Shown piece by piece: positions 1 to 10,092 of a stretch of DNA of 64,000 nt (positions are counted from its first letter, which is position 1; each line of letters opens with the position of its first letter). The position numbers and the translations under genes were made by a program. Source of the stretch: Burkholderia diffusa (lineage in GTDB: Bacteria > Pseudomonadota > Gammaproteobacteria > Burkholderiales > Burkholderiaceae); NCBI RefSeq assembly GCF_001718315.1, contig NZ_CP013364.1, forward strand, positions 124,001-188,000. The letters run 5' to 3'. Below the pieces are notes generated by a model. That model was not told the origin of the DNA and ran no database searches. It was given only the letters and a program-made list of their open reading frames with translations.

Positions 1-129
1 ATGCTGATCCGCGATCCGGAGGTTGCGCGCGAGTGGGGTGCGGCGGCGAAGCGCGACGCATGCGAGCGGTTCGGGATCGAGCGGTTCGTGCGTGAATGGG
101 ACAGTGCGTTGTGCGACGTCGCGTCGTGA
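1..129 (+). CDS. C-terminal end of a glycosyltransferase (5' part outside window)
   Basis: The reading frame is open from base 1 to a TGA at 127-129 (42 residues). The peptide resembles the last helix pair of GT4-type glycosyltransferases: a 'dpevar..gaaak' stretch, then 'ergIERFVREWD'. The first codon is ATG, but this is probably an internal methionine of a longer protein that begins upstream. The call rests on a short motif only. It is followed by the convergent activator gene on the minus strand. Confidence 0.5.
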   Translation: MLIRDPEVAREWGAAAKRDACERFGIERFVREWDSALCDVAS

Positions 130-155
130 GCGGCGCGGGCGCCGAGGTGGCGCGC

Positions 156-1232
<1,077 letters not shown>

Positions 1233-1278
1233 GAGTGATATTGCGTTGGGAAGTATTGACCGAAATCGTCGAAGGCAG

Positions 1279-1312
1279 ATGAAAAAATGACCGTTACGCG
1301 TCGTTTTTTCAT
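1279..1312. promoter_or_regulatory. Inverted repeat between the divergent activator genes
   Basis: Nine-base perfect arms (ATGAAAAAA at 1279-1287 and TTTTTTCAT at 1304-1312) flank a 16-base spacer. ACCGTTACG occurs inside the dyad (1290) and again near 1333. The 348-base gap 1233-1580 holds no gene. It must carry the promoters of both divergent activators; a TATACT hexamer near 1421 is a possible -10 for the rightward gene. The dyad may be an operator shared by the two genes. On the right-hand arm it could also act as a weak terminator-like hairpin, but no gene ends here. Confidence 0.4.
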
Positions 1313-1580
1313 GTGCCCATCATACCTTTTATACCGTTACGTCCGGATTGAATCTCGCAATGCGACCGCCGCGCGGGGATAGATTTATTCGATGAGAGCC
1401 GTATGCGCGACGCGCTTCTTCTATACTGCTAAGCACTCGTTTGTCATGGCAGGACAGCTAGTCTGCTCATTCGTGTGCAGTGCGGATGTGCCGCCAGTGC
1501 CGGCGCCGCACCCCGCATCGCATGCCCGCCGCGGTTTCGGGCCGACGCCTGGCGTCCGGGCCGCACCACCAGGAGCTTCG

Positions 1581-2948
1581 ATGCCTTATGTCCTGATCGT
1601 CGAAGACGATGCCGATACGCGCACGATGCTCGCGACGCTCGCACGCGCGCAGCAACTCTCGTGCGATACGGCCGCGACGCTCGAAGAAGCGCGCACGCTC
1701 GTCTCGACGCATACCCCCGATCTCGTGTTGTGCGATCTCGTGCTGCCGGACGGCAACGGGATGGATCTGTTCGATGCATTGCCCAAGCGCGGGCATTGCG
1801 AAATGGTGCTGACCACCGGTCACGCGAGCCTCGAAACCGCGATCGACGCATTGCGGCGCGGCGCGACCGATTACCTGGTGAAGCCGCTCAACATGCAGCG
1901 GCTGAACAGCATCTTCGCGCGCGTGCCGCGCACTACCGCATTGCACGAGGAAATCGCCGAACTGCGTTCGGAGCTGAAACGTCTCGGCCGTTTCGGCCGG
2001 ATGCTCGGCAGCTCGCCCGCGATGCAGGCCGTCTACGATGCGATCGGCCGTGTCGCGCGTACCGAGGCGTCGGTGCTGCTCACCGGCGAGTCGGGTACCG
2101 GCAAGGAGCTCGCCGCGCAGACGGTTCACGATCTGAGCCTGCGTCGCCGCGGCCCGTTCCTCGCGGTGAACTGCGGTGCGATCGCGGCGAACCTCGTCGA
2201 GAGCGAGATGTTCGGCCACGACCGCGGCAGCTTCACCGGCGCCGAGCGGCAGCACAAGGGTTTCTTCGAACGCGCGGACGGCGGCACGCTGTTCCTCGAC
2301 GAAATCACCGAGATGCCGGTCGAGTCGCAGGTCAAGCTGCTGCGCGTGCTGGAAACCGGGCGGCTCACGCGGCTCGGCTCGACGCGCGAGATCGACGTCG
2401 ACGTGCGCATCGTCGCGGCGACCAACCGCGATCCGGAAGCGGCGATGGCCGACGGCAAGCTGCGGCCCGACCTCTATCACCGGATCAACGTGTTTCCGAT
2501 TCCGCTGCCGTCGCTGCGCGAGCGCGGCGACGACATCCCGATGCTCGCCGATGCGTTCCTGCAGCGCTACAACGAGGAAAGCGGCCGCAACCTGCGCTTC
2601 GCGCCGGCCGCGCGCGAGGCGCTGAAGACCTACGCGTGGCCCGGCAACGTGCGCGAGTTGCGCAATTTCGTGCAGCGCGCGAGCATCTTCAGCGACGCGG
2701 ATGTGATCGACACGCTGCCGCCGCCGATCATGGAAGAACTGTCGGGCATGGTCGACTCGCACGAAGACCGCGTGACGGTGCCGTTCGGCACGCCGCTCGA
2801 GGAAGTCGATCGCAAGCTGATCCTGGGCACGATCGCGCAATGCGGCGGCGTGAAGGCGCAGGCGGCGGAGGTGCTCGACGTCAGCCTGAAGACGATCTAC
2901 AACCGGCTCGCGCAACTGGAAGACGAAGCGGAGAAACCGGATTCCTGA
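1581..2948 (+). CDS. NtrC-family response regulator (receiver + AAA+ + Fis HTH)
   Basis: 455 aa sigma-54-dependent response regulator. The receiver domain (residues 1-120) has the acidic pair EDD, a phospho-acceptor Asp in LVLCDLVLPDG, and the conserved Thr and Lys (LTTGHAS, YLVKPL). The AAA+ domain follows, with Walker A GESGTGKE, the sigma-54 loop GSFTGA and Walker B GGTLFLDE. A C-terminal Fis HTH (KAQAAEVLDVSLKTIYNRL) ends the protein. The start at 1581 is chosen over the longer frame from 1392 because AGGAGC lies just upstream and the receiver begins at once. No histidine kinase is adjacent; the nearest is the hybrid kinase at 4676. It is a likely regulator of the sigma-54 promoters in this window. 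Confidence 0.92.
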   Translation: MPYVLIVEDDADTRTMLATLARAQQLSCDTAATLEEARTLVSTHTPDLVLCDLVLPDGNGMDLFDALPKRGHCEMVLTTGHASLETAIDALRRGATDYLVKPLNMQRLNSIFARVPRTTALHEEIAELRSELKRLGRFGRMLGSSPAMQAVYDAIGRVARTEASVLLTGESGTGKELAAQTVHDLSLRRRGPFLAVNCGAIAANLVESEMFGHDRGSFTGAERQHKGFFERADGGTLFLDEITEMPVESQVKLLRVLETGRLTRLGSTREIDVDVRIVAATNRDPEAAMADGKLRPDLYHRINVFPIPLPSLRERGDDIPMLADAFLQRYNEESGRNLRFAPAAREALKTYAWPGNVRELRNFVQRASIFSDADVIDTLPPPIMEELSGMVDSHEDRVTVPFGTPLEEVDRKLILGTIAQCGGVKAQAAEVLDVSLKTIYNRLAQLEDEAEKPDS

Positions 2949-2965
2949 TGGCGCGACGGTCACGC

Positions 2966-3829
2966 TCATGCGCGCGCGCCCGCACGGCGGCGCGCATCGT
3001 CGTCGAGGCGGCGGCGCATGCGCTCGACGTGCGGCGGCAACGCGCGCCGCTCACGCAGGATCCACGGCAGGCCCGCGAATGCGGGCGTGATGCCGCGTTC
3101 GCGCCACAGGCGCGGCAACATGCGGATCGTATGCGCGAGCGCGGCGCCGGCCGGCCACCTGAGCCACGCGGTCCACACCGCGTTGCGTGCGCACACGCGC
3201 GCGCGCGTGTGCGCGTCGCGGTGCATCGAAGGGTAATGATGAACCGTCAGATGCGGTGCATAGACGAGCCACGCGCCCGCGCGATACAGATCGAGCGCGA
3301 GCAGCGCTTCCTCGCCGCCGAGGAAGTAGCGCGGATGATATCCGCCCGCGGCGAGGAACGCGTCTCGCCGGAACGCGGTCGCGCCGGCCAGCAGTCCGAG
3401 GATCGGCGGGCCCGGCAGCGCGACGGGTGCATCGAGCGGGCTGTCGGCCATCAGCGTGCAGGTCGGGTCCTCGCGCTGGTCGGGCCCGACCAGCACGCGC
3501 GCGGTGACGGCTGCGACATGCGGATGCGCATCGAGCAGGTTCGCTGCTTCGGCGAGCGAGCCGGGCGCCCACCAGGTGTCGTCGTCGCAGAACGCGACGT
3601 GGCGCGTGCGTGCAACGGCCGCGCCGAGATTGCGGCCGGAAGCGCCGAGATTGACCGGAGCATGCACCAGCGTCGCATGCGCAAAGCGATCGCGCACGAG
3701 CGCCGCGGTCGCATCGTCCGATCCGTTGTCGACGACGACGATCGCCGGCCGGTCGGGGAGGCTGGAGAGTCGCGCGAGCGTGCGCGCGAGTTCCGTCGGG
3801 CGCCGCCAGGTGAGCACGACCGCGGTCAT
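2966..3829 (-). CDS. Family 2 glycosyltransferase
   Basis: 287 aa GT-A fold transferase. The N-terminus is typical (TAVVLTWRRP), followed by a nucleotide-binding DNGSDD, the DDD metal motif in AFCDDDTWW, and a later GGEEALLALDL acceptor-site segment. The probable role is transfer of a sugar to a surface or secreted glycan; the substrate is unknown. The start at 3829 is preceded by GCGAGG six bases upstream. An in-frame ATG at 3889 would overlap the PIG-L gene and has a weaker ribosome site. It lies 38 bases downstream of the PIG-L deacetylase gene in the same direction, so the two are probably co-transcribed and act on the same glycan. Confidence 0.85.
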   Translation of the reverse strand: MTAVVLTWRRPTELARTLARLSSLPDRPAIVVVDNGSDDATAALVRDRFAHATLVHAPVNLGASGRNLGAAVARTRHVAFCDDDTWWAPGSLAEAANLLDAHPHVAAVTARVLVGPDQREDPTCTLMADSPLDAPVALPGPPILGLLAGATAFRRDAFLAAGGYHPRYFLGGEEALLALDLYRAGAWLVYAPHLTVHHYPSMHRDAHTRARVCARNAVWTAWLRWPAGAALAHTIRMLPRLWRERGITPAFAGLPWILRERRALPPHVERMRRRLDDDARRRAGARA

Positions 3830-3867
3830 GCGCGCCTCGCGTGGCGGCAGCGCGACACGCGCGGGCG

Positions 3868-4575
3868 TTACGCGGACGAGCCGTCGCATTCGAGCCGCCA
3901 GTATGTTTCGGGTTCGCGGAGATCGGCACGCATATGAGGCTCGAACAGCGCAATCTGGCTCGCATACGCGTCCACGGCGGCGGCCTTCGCCGCCGCGGCA
4001 TCCATGCGGTTGCCGGTCGGCGTGCCGACCGGATGGGCCGCCCAGCCGTGTTCGCGCCAGGCGATCACGCGCCTGGCCATCAACCCGTCGATCCGACGGT
4101 ACGGCACATCCTCGTAGAAGCGCCACATACGCGATGCATCGCCCGACCGAACGTCGTCGCGCAGCAGCGTCAGCATGGCCTGTTGCACCTGCAGATGATC
4201 GCGATGGAACAGGCCGGCCGGCGCGAGCACACCGAAGCCCGGGTGCGCGGCGATGGCGGCGGCCACGCGCGTGGCGATCGCCGTCGACGCGGCCGGCGTG
4301 CCGTACTGGTCGTCGAGGAAGTCGAGCCACACCGCCTGTGCGTCGAGCGTCTCGAGCGCACGGCGGTCCTCGTTGCGACGCGTGCGCATGGCTTCGTCTG
4401 CCGTGTGGAAACCCGCGCGCCGATCCCACGGCGGCGCGGCGGTCCCGTGGGACGGAATTCCCGCGAAGACCGTGACGACGATCGAGCCGGGCGCCTGCGC
4501 GAGCAACTGCCCGCAACTGAAGACGGCGTCGTCGAGATGCGGCGAGACGACGAGCCAGCGTGTCGGAGTGGTCAT
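3868..4575 (-). CDS. PIG-L family N-acetylglucosaminyl deacetylase
   Basis: 235 aa zinc-dependent deacetylase of the PIG-L/LmbE type. The metal-binding motif is near the N-terminus (SPHLDDAVFSCG, residues 11-22), and a later HRDHL supplies the third ligand (FHRDHLQVQQA). The family removes acetyl groups from N-acetyl-glucosamine-linked substrates. No signal peptide is evident, so a cytoplasmic location is expected. It is the first gene of a minus-strand pair with the GT2 gene. A weak sigma-54-like site lies about 35 bases upstream at 4611-4626. Confidence 0.85.
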   Translation of the reverse strand: MTTPTRWLVVSPHLDDAVFSCGQLLAQAPGSIVVTVFAGIPSHGTAAPPWDRRAGFHTADEAMRTRRNEDRRALETLDAQAVWLDFLDDQYGTPAASTAIATRVAAAIAAHPGFGVLAPAGLFHRDHLQVQQAMLTLLRDDVRSGDASRMWRFYEDVPYRRIDGLMARRVIAWREHGWAAHPVGTPTGNRMDAAAAKAAAVDAYASQIALFEPHMRADLREPETYWRLECDGSSA

Positions 4576-4610
4576 GGCGTGAAGGTCTCCAAAGTCAGCG
4601 TAAGCGCGCG

Positions 4611-4626
4611 AGCATGTGACGTGCCC
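4611..4626 (-). promoter_or_regulatory. Weak candidate sigma-54 promoter for the PIG-L/GT2 pair
   Basis: On the minus strand the site reads GGGCACGTCACATGCT. GG and GC are exactly 12 bases apart, as sigma-54 needs, but -12 is ATGC instead of TTGC. It is the weakest of the sites reported and is included because its position fits the gene start at 4575. Confidence 0.35.
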
Positions 4627-4675
4627 GTTCGTTCATGCGCGGCCCGCCGCCGGCCTGCCGGCAGGAGCGTGTCCG

Positions 4676-6982
4676 ATGATTGACATTGCACGGCCGCAGG
4701 CCGGGAATTACGCCACCGCCGTGATGCTCGTCGCGATCGCGACCGTGCTGCAGGCGCTGACGATCCGCTTCGGCGGCGTGAACCTGCCGCTCGTCCTGTA
4801 CTACCCGCTGCTGGCCGGCGCCGCATGGGTGACGTCGTTCCTGTTCGGGATCGCGTCGACGGCGGTGAGCGGGCTGCTGGTCTGGACGCTGTTCCTGTCC
4901 GATCCGGGCGCCTATACCGAACCGTTGACGGTCCGTCTCGTGCGGCTCGGCACCTTCATGCTGATCGGGGCGCTGGTGTGTGCGATCGCGGCGATGCTGC
5001 GTCACGCGCGGCTCACGAACGAGCTCGCGCGCCGGCGAGAAGCCGCCACGCGGCGGCAGCTCGAAGCCGTGCTGCAGGCGCTGCCGCACGGTGTGATCTC
5101 GACCGATGCGCAAGGCCGCGTGACTTACCTGAATGCGGCGGCGGCCGAACTGGCCGGCTGCGGCCCGGACGAAGCGGCGGGTCGGCCGGTGCGCGACGTG
5201 CTGCGCGTGTGCGATCACGACGGCCGGCGCGTGCAGACGACGCCGCTCGATCGCGCGCTCGGCGGCGCGCATGCGTCGTCCGACCGGCACTGGCTGCATG
5301 GCGTCGACGGCAGCACGCCGGTGCCGATCGTCGAGGCGGCGTCGCCGATCACCGATGCGCATGGCAACATCGACGGCGCGGTGCTGCTGCTGCGCGATGA
5401 CGGCATGGCGCGCGGGCTCGCCGACAAGTCGCGATTGCAGCACGCGATCGTGGAGGCATCGCCGGACGCGATCGTCGGGATCGACGGCCACGGCCGTATC
5501 GTGAGCTGGAACCCGGCCGCGCAGCGGCTCTTCGGGTACGACGAGGACGACGCGTGCGGGCGGTCGCTCGAAGCGCTGATCGCGATGCGCTGGCTGGCGC
5601 GCAATCCGCTGGCCGAATCGTTCGACGCGATGCACGAGCCGGTCGGCCCGCTCGAGCTGCTGTGCGTGCGTCGCGACGGCCGGCGTTTTCGCGCAACGGT
5701 ATCCGCATGCCCGGTGAAAGGCGACGCGCGCAGCAGCGTCGCGCTGTCGCTGACGCTGCGCGAGACCAGCGCGCAGCGCCGCCGCGACCTGCGCACGCAT
5801 CGCTCGCTGCAGGGCGCGCGCGACGCGCGCGACCAGGCCGATACGTCGAACCGCCTGAAGGACGAATTGCTCGCGACCGTCTCGCACGAACTGCGCACGC
5901 CGCTGAACGTGATCTACGGCTGGATCGAGGTGCTGCGCAATTCGGGCGACGACGCGCTGCAGCAGCAGGCGATCGATGCGATCGACCGCAGCGCGCGTTC
6001 GCTCACGCGCATGGTCGGCGACATCCTCGACGCATCGTCGCTCGCGACCGGCAAGCTGCGGATCGACTCGATGCCGGTGGACGTCGTGCGGCTGTTCGCG
6101 GATGCGACGAGCGCGTTCCAGACGGCCGCGTCGTCGGCCGGCATCGTGCTCGAATTCGACTGCACCATGCCCGCATGCGTGGTGCCCGGCGACGCGGAAC
6201 GCTTGCGTCAGATGCTGTCGAACCTCGTGTCGAACGCACTGAAGTTCACGCCGGCCGGCGGGGCGGTGACGGTCACGCTGTCGCGCGACGCCGGGCATGC
6301 GACGCTGACCGTCTCCGACACCGGGCAGGGCATCGCGCCGGAGTTCATCCCGTATGTGTTCGACATGTTCCGCCGCGCTGACGATTCGCCCGCTTCGTCG
6401 CGGCGCGGGCTCGGGCTCGGCCTGTCGATCGTGAGGCATATCGCCGAGTTGCATGGTGGCAAGGTCTGCGTCGAAAGCACAGGCCGCAATCGCGGCACCA
6501 CGTTCACCGTGACGTTGCCGGCCGGGTGGCAGCCGGTCGGGGCGATGGTGTGGGGCGCTACGCGAGACGACGGCCAGCGCGGCCCGTTGATGCTCGATTC
6601 GCAACGCATCCTGATCGTCGATGACGACGCGACCACGCGCACGAGCCTCACCGCCGCGCTGAGCACGCTCGGCGCGACCGTCGCCATTGCAGCGTCGGGC
6701 CGCGATGCGCTCGCGGTCGTCGCGGACGTGAAGCCGACCGTCGTGCTGTCCGATCTCGCGATGTCCGACGGCGACGGCTTCTGGCTGCTGAACGCGTTGC
6801 GCCGCGGCGCCGCGAACGGCGGCAGCCCGCCCGACCTGCGCGTGCTCGCCGTGACCGCGCACGCGGGCCTCGCGGACGAGCGCCGCGCGCTCGACGCCGG
6901 CTTCGACGGCTATCTGTGCAAGCCGGTCGACGTTCGCGAACTGGCACACAAGATCGCGCACGTGACGAAGCGCGACGGCTGA
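4676..6982 (+). CDS. Membrane hybrid histidine kinase (two PAS, HisKA, HATPase, receiver)
   Basis: 768 aa. About four hydrophobic segments fill residues 10-110 (KdpD/DUF4118-like sensor module). Two PAS domains follow (about 125-240 and 255-370). The dimerisation/phospho-acceptor domain has LATVSHELRTPLN. The ATPase domain has the N box LVSNALKFTPAGG and the G boxes DTGQGI and GLGLGLSIV. A C-terminal receiver has VVLSDLAMSDGDG and YLCKPVD. The start is set by AGGAG eight bases before ATG 4676. No response regulator gene is adjacent downstream; the receiver-type sigma-54 activator at 1581 is a plausible partner by proximity only. A PAS-based redox or energy signal is possible but not shown. 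Confidence 0.9.
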   Translation: MIDIARPQAGNYATAVMLVAIATVLQALTIRFGGVNLPLVLYYPLLAGAAWVTSFLFGIASTAVSGLLVWTLFLSDPGAYTEPLTVRLVRLGTFMLIGALVCAIAAMLRHARLTNELARRREAATRRQLEAVLQALPHGVISTDAQGRVTYLNAAAAELAGCGPDEAAGRPVRDVLRVCDHDGRRVQTTPLDRALGGAHASSDRHWLHGVDGSTPVPIVEAASPITDAHGNIDGAVLLLRDDGMARGLADKSRLQHAIVEASPDAIVGIDGHGRIVSWNPAAQRLFGYDEDDACGRSLEALIAMRWLARNPLAESFDAMHEPVGPLELLCVRRDGRRFRATVSACPVKGDARSSVALSLTLRETSAQRRRDLRTHRSLQGARDARDQADTSNRLKDELLATVSHELRTPLNVIYGWIEVLRNSGDDALQQQAIDAIDRSARSLTRMVGDILDASSLATGKLRIDSMPVDVVRLFADATSAFQTAASSAGIVLEFDCTMPACVVPGDAERLRQMLSNLVSNALKFTPAGGAVTVTLSRDAGHATLTVSDTGQGIAPEFIPYVFDMFRRADDSPASSRRGLGLGLSIVRHIAELHGGKVCVESTGRNRGTTFTVTLPAGWQPVGAMVWGATRDDGQRGPLMLDSQRILIVDDDATTRTSLTAALSTLGATVAIAASGRDALAVVADVKPTVVLSDLAMSDGDGFWLLNALRRGAANGGSPPDLRVLAVTAHAGLADERRALDAGFDGYLCKPVDVRELAHKIAHVTKRDG

Positions 6983-7054
6983 TGCGCGGCGCGCATCGGC
7001 CGCCCGCTGCCGCATCGGCTGGCGGTGACGCGCCGCCGCGCCGCGCCACCGCGT

Positions 7055-8101
7055 TCAGGTCGTCGCCGGCCGGTTCTGCGTGCTGATCTGCGCGAGCATG
7101 TGCGACGCGATCTGCGTGCTGCGCACGAGGTCGCCCGGCGTGTGACGCACGACTTGCCGATGGATGAAATACCGCGCGGTATGCGCGAGCCCGCTCGCGA
7201 GCGGGGTCGTCGCGCGCCAGCCGAGGCGCCGGTGCGCGACATCGAGATCGGGCCGCCGCTGGCGCGGGTCGTCGGACGGCAGCGGACAGAATTCGATCGC
7301 GACCGTCGCGCCGACGATCCTCACGACCTCGCGCGCGACGTCGATCATCGCGATCTCGTCGTCGCTGCCGAGGTTCACCGGCTCGCATGCGTCGCCCGGT
7401 TCGTCCATCAGCCGGACCAGCGCATCCACCATGTCGTCGACATAGCAGAACGAGCGCGTCTGTTTGCCGTCGCCGTAGACGGTCAGCGGCTCGCCGGCCA
7501 GCGCCTGCGTGATGAAGTTGGACACGACGCGCCCGTCGGCCGGATGCATGCGCGGCCCGTACGTGTTGAAGATTCGCGCGATCCGAACGTCGACGCCGTA
7601 CTGGCGGTGATAGTCCATGAACAGCGTTTCCGCGCAGCGCTTGCCTTCGTCGTAGCACGCGCGCACGCCGATCGGGTTCACGCGGCCGCAGTAGCGCTCG
7701 TCCTGCGGATGCACGTCGGGGTCGCCGTACACCTCGCTCGTCGACGCTTGCAGGATGCGCGCCTTCACGCGCTTCGCGAGGCCGAGCAGGTTGATCGCGC
7801 CGTGCACGCTGGTCTTGGTCGTCTGCACCGGGTCGCGTTGATAATGCACGGGCGATGCCGGGCATGCGAGGTTGTAGATCTCGTCAACCTCGACGTATAG
7901 CGGAAACGTCACGTCGTGCCGCATCAGCTCGAAGTTCGGCGCATCGAGCAGGTGCGCGATGTTGTCCTTCGTCCCGGTGTAGAAATTGTCGACGCACAGT
8001 ACGTCGTGTCCGGCCGTGACGAGGCGCTCGCACAGATGCGAACCGAGAAACCCGGCCCCGCCCGTGACGAGCACCCGTTTGCGATCGTAGCCCTTCATCA
8101 T
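7055..8101 (-). CDS. UDP-glucuronate decarboxylase (UDP-xylose synthase), SDR family
   Basis: 348 aa extended SDR enzyme. It has GGAGFLGSH for NAD binding, the UXS signature [28 protein letters not shown], the catalytic YDEGK (Tyr-x3-Lys) and NTYGPRM. The family converts UDP-glucuronic acid to UDP-xylose in the cytoplasm, a donor for glycan synthesis. Consecutive ATG codons start the gene; ATG 8101 has GGAG five bases upstream and overlaps the stop of the glycosyltransferase gene (ATGA), so translation is coupled. It shares an operon with that transferase, which may use the product. The operon has a sigma-54 promoter candidate at 9469-9484. Confidence 0.9.
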   Translation of the reverse strand: MMKGYDRKRVLVTGGAGFLGSHLCERLVTAGHDVLCVDNFYTGTKDNIAHLLDAPNFELMRHDVTFPLYVEVDEIYNLACPASPVHYQRDPVQTTKTSVHGAINLLGLAKRVKARILQASTSEVYGDPDVHPQDERYCGRVNPIGVRACYDEGKRCAETLFMDYHRQYGVDVRIARIFNTYGPRMHPADGRVVSNFITQALAGEPLTVYGDGKQTRSFCYVDDMVDALVRLMDEPGDACEPVNLGSDDEIAMIDVAREVVRIVGATVAIEFCPLPSDDPRQRRPDLDVAHRRLGWRATTPLASGLAHTARYFIHRQVVRHTPGDLVRSTQIASHMLAQISTQNRPATT

Positions 8102-9414
8102 GCGTTCTCCTTGCGGTGCGCGAGTACGCCCGGCGTGGTCGCGACGGGCGTTCGGCGGCTGCTGGCCGCCGTGCCGGCACGTTGCGGATGCGCGACGTCG
8201 CGGTAGATGTCGACGAGGCGGTCGGTCACGCCGCGCCACGTATAGAAGCGGTGCGCGCGCAGATAGCCGGCCCGGCCGAGCGCATCGCACAGGTCCGGTC
8301 GTGCGCGCAGTTGCACGAGCCGTTCGGCGAGCGCGGCCGGGTCGCGCGGCGGCACCAGGTAGCCGGTGACGCCGTCGTCCACCGTCGTGCGGATACCGCC
8401 GACATTGCTGCCGATCACCGGCGCGGCACACGCCATCGCCTCGACCGGCGTGATGCCGAACGGCTCGTACCACGGCGTCGTCACGAATACGTCCGCCGCG
8501 CTGTAGTACAGGTGCAGCGTGTCGCGCTCGCGCCGGCCCACGAACGTCACGCGCTCCGCGATGCCGGTGTCGTGCGCGAGTGCCGCAAGGCGGGCAAGTT
8601 CCGGATCGCGCGCCGGGTCGGGCGTCGCCTGGCTGCCGCCGACGATGTAGAGCCGCGTCGGCCGGTTCGCGTCGCGCGGCATTCGCGCGAGCGCGTCGAT
8701 CACGGTGTCGATTCCCTTGCGCGGCACGAGCCGCCCGAGCTGCAGCACGACGAAGGCATCGTGCGGCCAGCCGAGCCGCGCTCGCGCATCGACACGCGGC
8801 ACCGGCCGGAATTCGCGCGCATCGAATCCGCAGGGCACGATCTCGATGCGCGCGGCGTCGGCGCGGTAGTGCGTGGTCAGATCGAGCGCATCCTGCGGGC
8901 ATTCGGCGATCAGCCTGTCCGCGCGACGCGCGAGCGTGTCCTCGATCGTGAAGCGTTCGTCGGGAAATCCGTCGGCCGAGCCCTGATGCAGCCGGCGCAC
9001 GCGGCCGAGGGCATGGAACGTCATGACGAGCGGAATCCCGAGGCGCTTCTTCACGCGCAGCGCGGCCTCGCCCGACATGAAGAAGTTCGCGTGCATCACG
9101 TCGACCGGGTCGGGATCGCGCCGCATGCGCGCCACCATGTAGTCCGCGAACGCGCCCATGTACGGCAGCAGGCGTTCCTTCGGGATATCGGCGGGCGGCC
9201 CGGCCGGCACGTGGATCACGCGCATGCGCGGACCGATCTGCACGACTTCCGGCAGGTGCGGATTGTCGCAGCGCGTATAGACGTCGACGTCGAGGCCGCG
9301 CTCGGCCAACTGCTTCGCGACGTTCGCGACGTAGATGTTCTGCCCGCCCGCATCAACGCCGCCGATCACCCCCAGCGGCGACGCATGTTCACTGATCAAC
9401 GCAATTCTTTGCAT
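8098..9414 (-). CDS. GT4 glycosyltransferase (sucrose-phosphate-synthase-like)
   Basis: 438 aa GT-B retaining transferase. The N-terminal acceptor domain begins [15 protein letters not shown] with the [12 protein letters not shown] loop seen in SPS-like transferases. The C-terminal donor domain has [11 protein letters not shown] and the E-x7-E pair in [10 protein letters not shown]. It probably adds a sugar to an oligosaccharide or small acceptor in the cytoplasm; the acceptor is unknown. The start at 9414 follows GGGAGC. It is the first gene of an operon with UDP-xylose synthase and is divergent from the BON-domain operon. The 243-base gap between them holds two opposed sigma-54 sites and a palindrome. 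Confidence 0.88.
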   Translation of the reverse strand: MQRIALISEHASPLGVIGGVDAGGQNIYVANVAKQLAERGLDVDVYTRCDNPHLPEVVQIGPRMRVIHVPAGPPADIPKERLLPYMGAFADYMVARMRRDPDPVDVMHANFFMSGEAALRVKKRLGIPLVMTFHALGRVRRLHQGSADGFPDERFTIEDTLARRADRLIAECPQDALDLTTHYRADAARIEIVPCGFDAREFRPVPRVDARARLGWPHDAFVVLQLGRLVPRKGIDTVIDALARMPRDANRPTRLYIVGGSQATPDPARDPELARLAALAHDTGIAERVTFVGRRERDTLHLYYSAADVFVTTPWYEPFGITPVEAMACAAPVIGSNVGGIRTTVDDGVTGYLVPPRDPAALAERLVQLRARPDLCDALGRAGYLRAHRFYTWRGVTDRLVDIYRDVAHPQRAGTAASSRRTPVATTPGVLAHRKENA

Positions 9415-9468
9415 GGTGTTGCTCCCGAGGTCGGGGCCACGCCGGCGAGCCCCGTTGCGTCCCTCTCC

Positions 9469-9484
9469 GGCAATCGCCGTGCCC
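9469..9484 (-). promoter_or_regulatory. Candidate sigma-54 promoter for the GT4/UXS operon
   Basis: Minus-strand GGGCACGGCGATTGCC has the GG and GC elements exactly 12 bases apart and matches the TGGCAC-N5-TTGC consensus except for the first base. The predicted start of transcription is about 45 bases before ATG 9414. It is divergent from the site at 9592. Confidence 0.7.
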
Positions 9485-9517
9485 GGCACTTTGCGGGAGG
9501 CGCACCCCGCCCATGTG

Positions 9518-9532
9518 CCGAAAAAATTACAA
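9518..9532. promoter_or_regulatory. Candidate activator site (palindrome) between divergent sigma-54 promoters
   Basis: CCGAAAAAATTACAA matches the dyad seen upstream of other sigma-54 sites in this window (YTGMAA-N3-TTKCAR) at 13 of 15 positions. It lies about 35 and 60 bases from the two opposed promoters, so it could serve both. Confidence 0.4.
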
Positions 9533-9591
9533 CGCGTTGGATGAAAGGGCGTCCGATCACCGTGCCGCGCGTGCATGCGGCGTGTTGCGCG

Positions 9592-9607
9592 CGGCACGCG
9601 ATTTGCG
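9592..9607 (+). promoter_or_regulatory. Candidate sigma-54 promoter for the BON-domain operon
   Basis: CGGCACGCGATTTGCG; GG at 9593-9594 and GC at 9605-9606 give the required 12-base spacing. The start of transcription is expected near 9617, about 40 bases before ATG 9658. Confidence 0.75.
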
Positions 9608-9657
9608 CCACCCGGATGTCCGCCGGCCATGCCGGCATCACACGACAGGAGGTCACG

Positions 9658-10065
9658 ATGAAGGTATTCCCGCTGCAAGCTCGCGCTCCGCGATTCCGCC
9701 GTCGTGCGGCGAAGCGTCTCGGCATGGCGGTCGCGATCGCCGCGGCCACTGCCTGTACCGTCGTCGCGCCGAACGTGTTTGCCGCCGGAGACGACGGCAC
9801 GACATCGTCGTCCATGTCGTCATCGACCCATTCGAGCACCGGCACCAAGATCCGCGACGCGACCATCACGACCAAGGCGAAAGCCGAGCTGGTCGGCACG
9901 AGCGGCCTGTCGGCCGGCGACATTCATGTGAAGACGCGCCACGGCGTCGTGATGCTGACCGGCAGCGTGCCGGACGACCAGCAGCGCACGCAGGCGGTGA
10001 GCGTCGTCAGGCAGATCGACGGCGTGCAGGACGTGCGCAACCAGTTGACCATTCGCCCGAAATAA
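9658..10065 (+). CDS. Periplasmic BON-domain protein (OsmY-like)
   Basis: 135 aa. An N-terminal signal peptide (basic stretch, then MAVAIAAATACTVVAPNVFA) is followed by a Ser-rich linker and one BON domain (about residues 65-135: tTKAKAELV..., HGVVMLTGSV, VRQIDGVQDVRNQL). BON proteins are thought to bind phospholipid and stabilise the envelope under osmotic stress. The start at 9658 has an AGGAGG ribosome site. It is the first gene of a probable operon running through the SDR, DUF2795 and glycine-zipper-like genes to 12100, with gaps of only 27-67 bases. Confidence 0.88.
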   Translation: MKVFPLQARAPRFRRRAAKRLGMAVAIAAATACTVVAPNVFAAGDDGTTSSSMSSSTHSSTGTKIRDATITTKAKAELVGTSGLSAGDIHVKTRHGVVMLTGSVPDDQQRTQAVSVVRQIDGVQDVRNQLTIRPK

Positions 10066-10092
10066 CCCCGGCCCCGTAGAAGGAGTCCAGTG

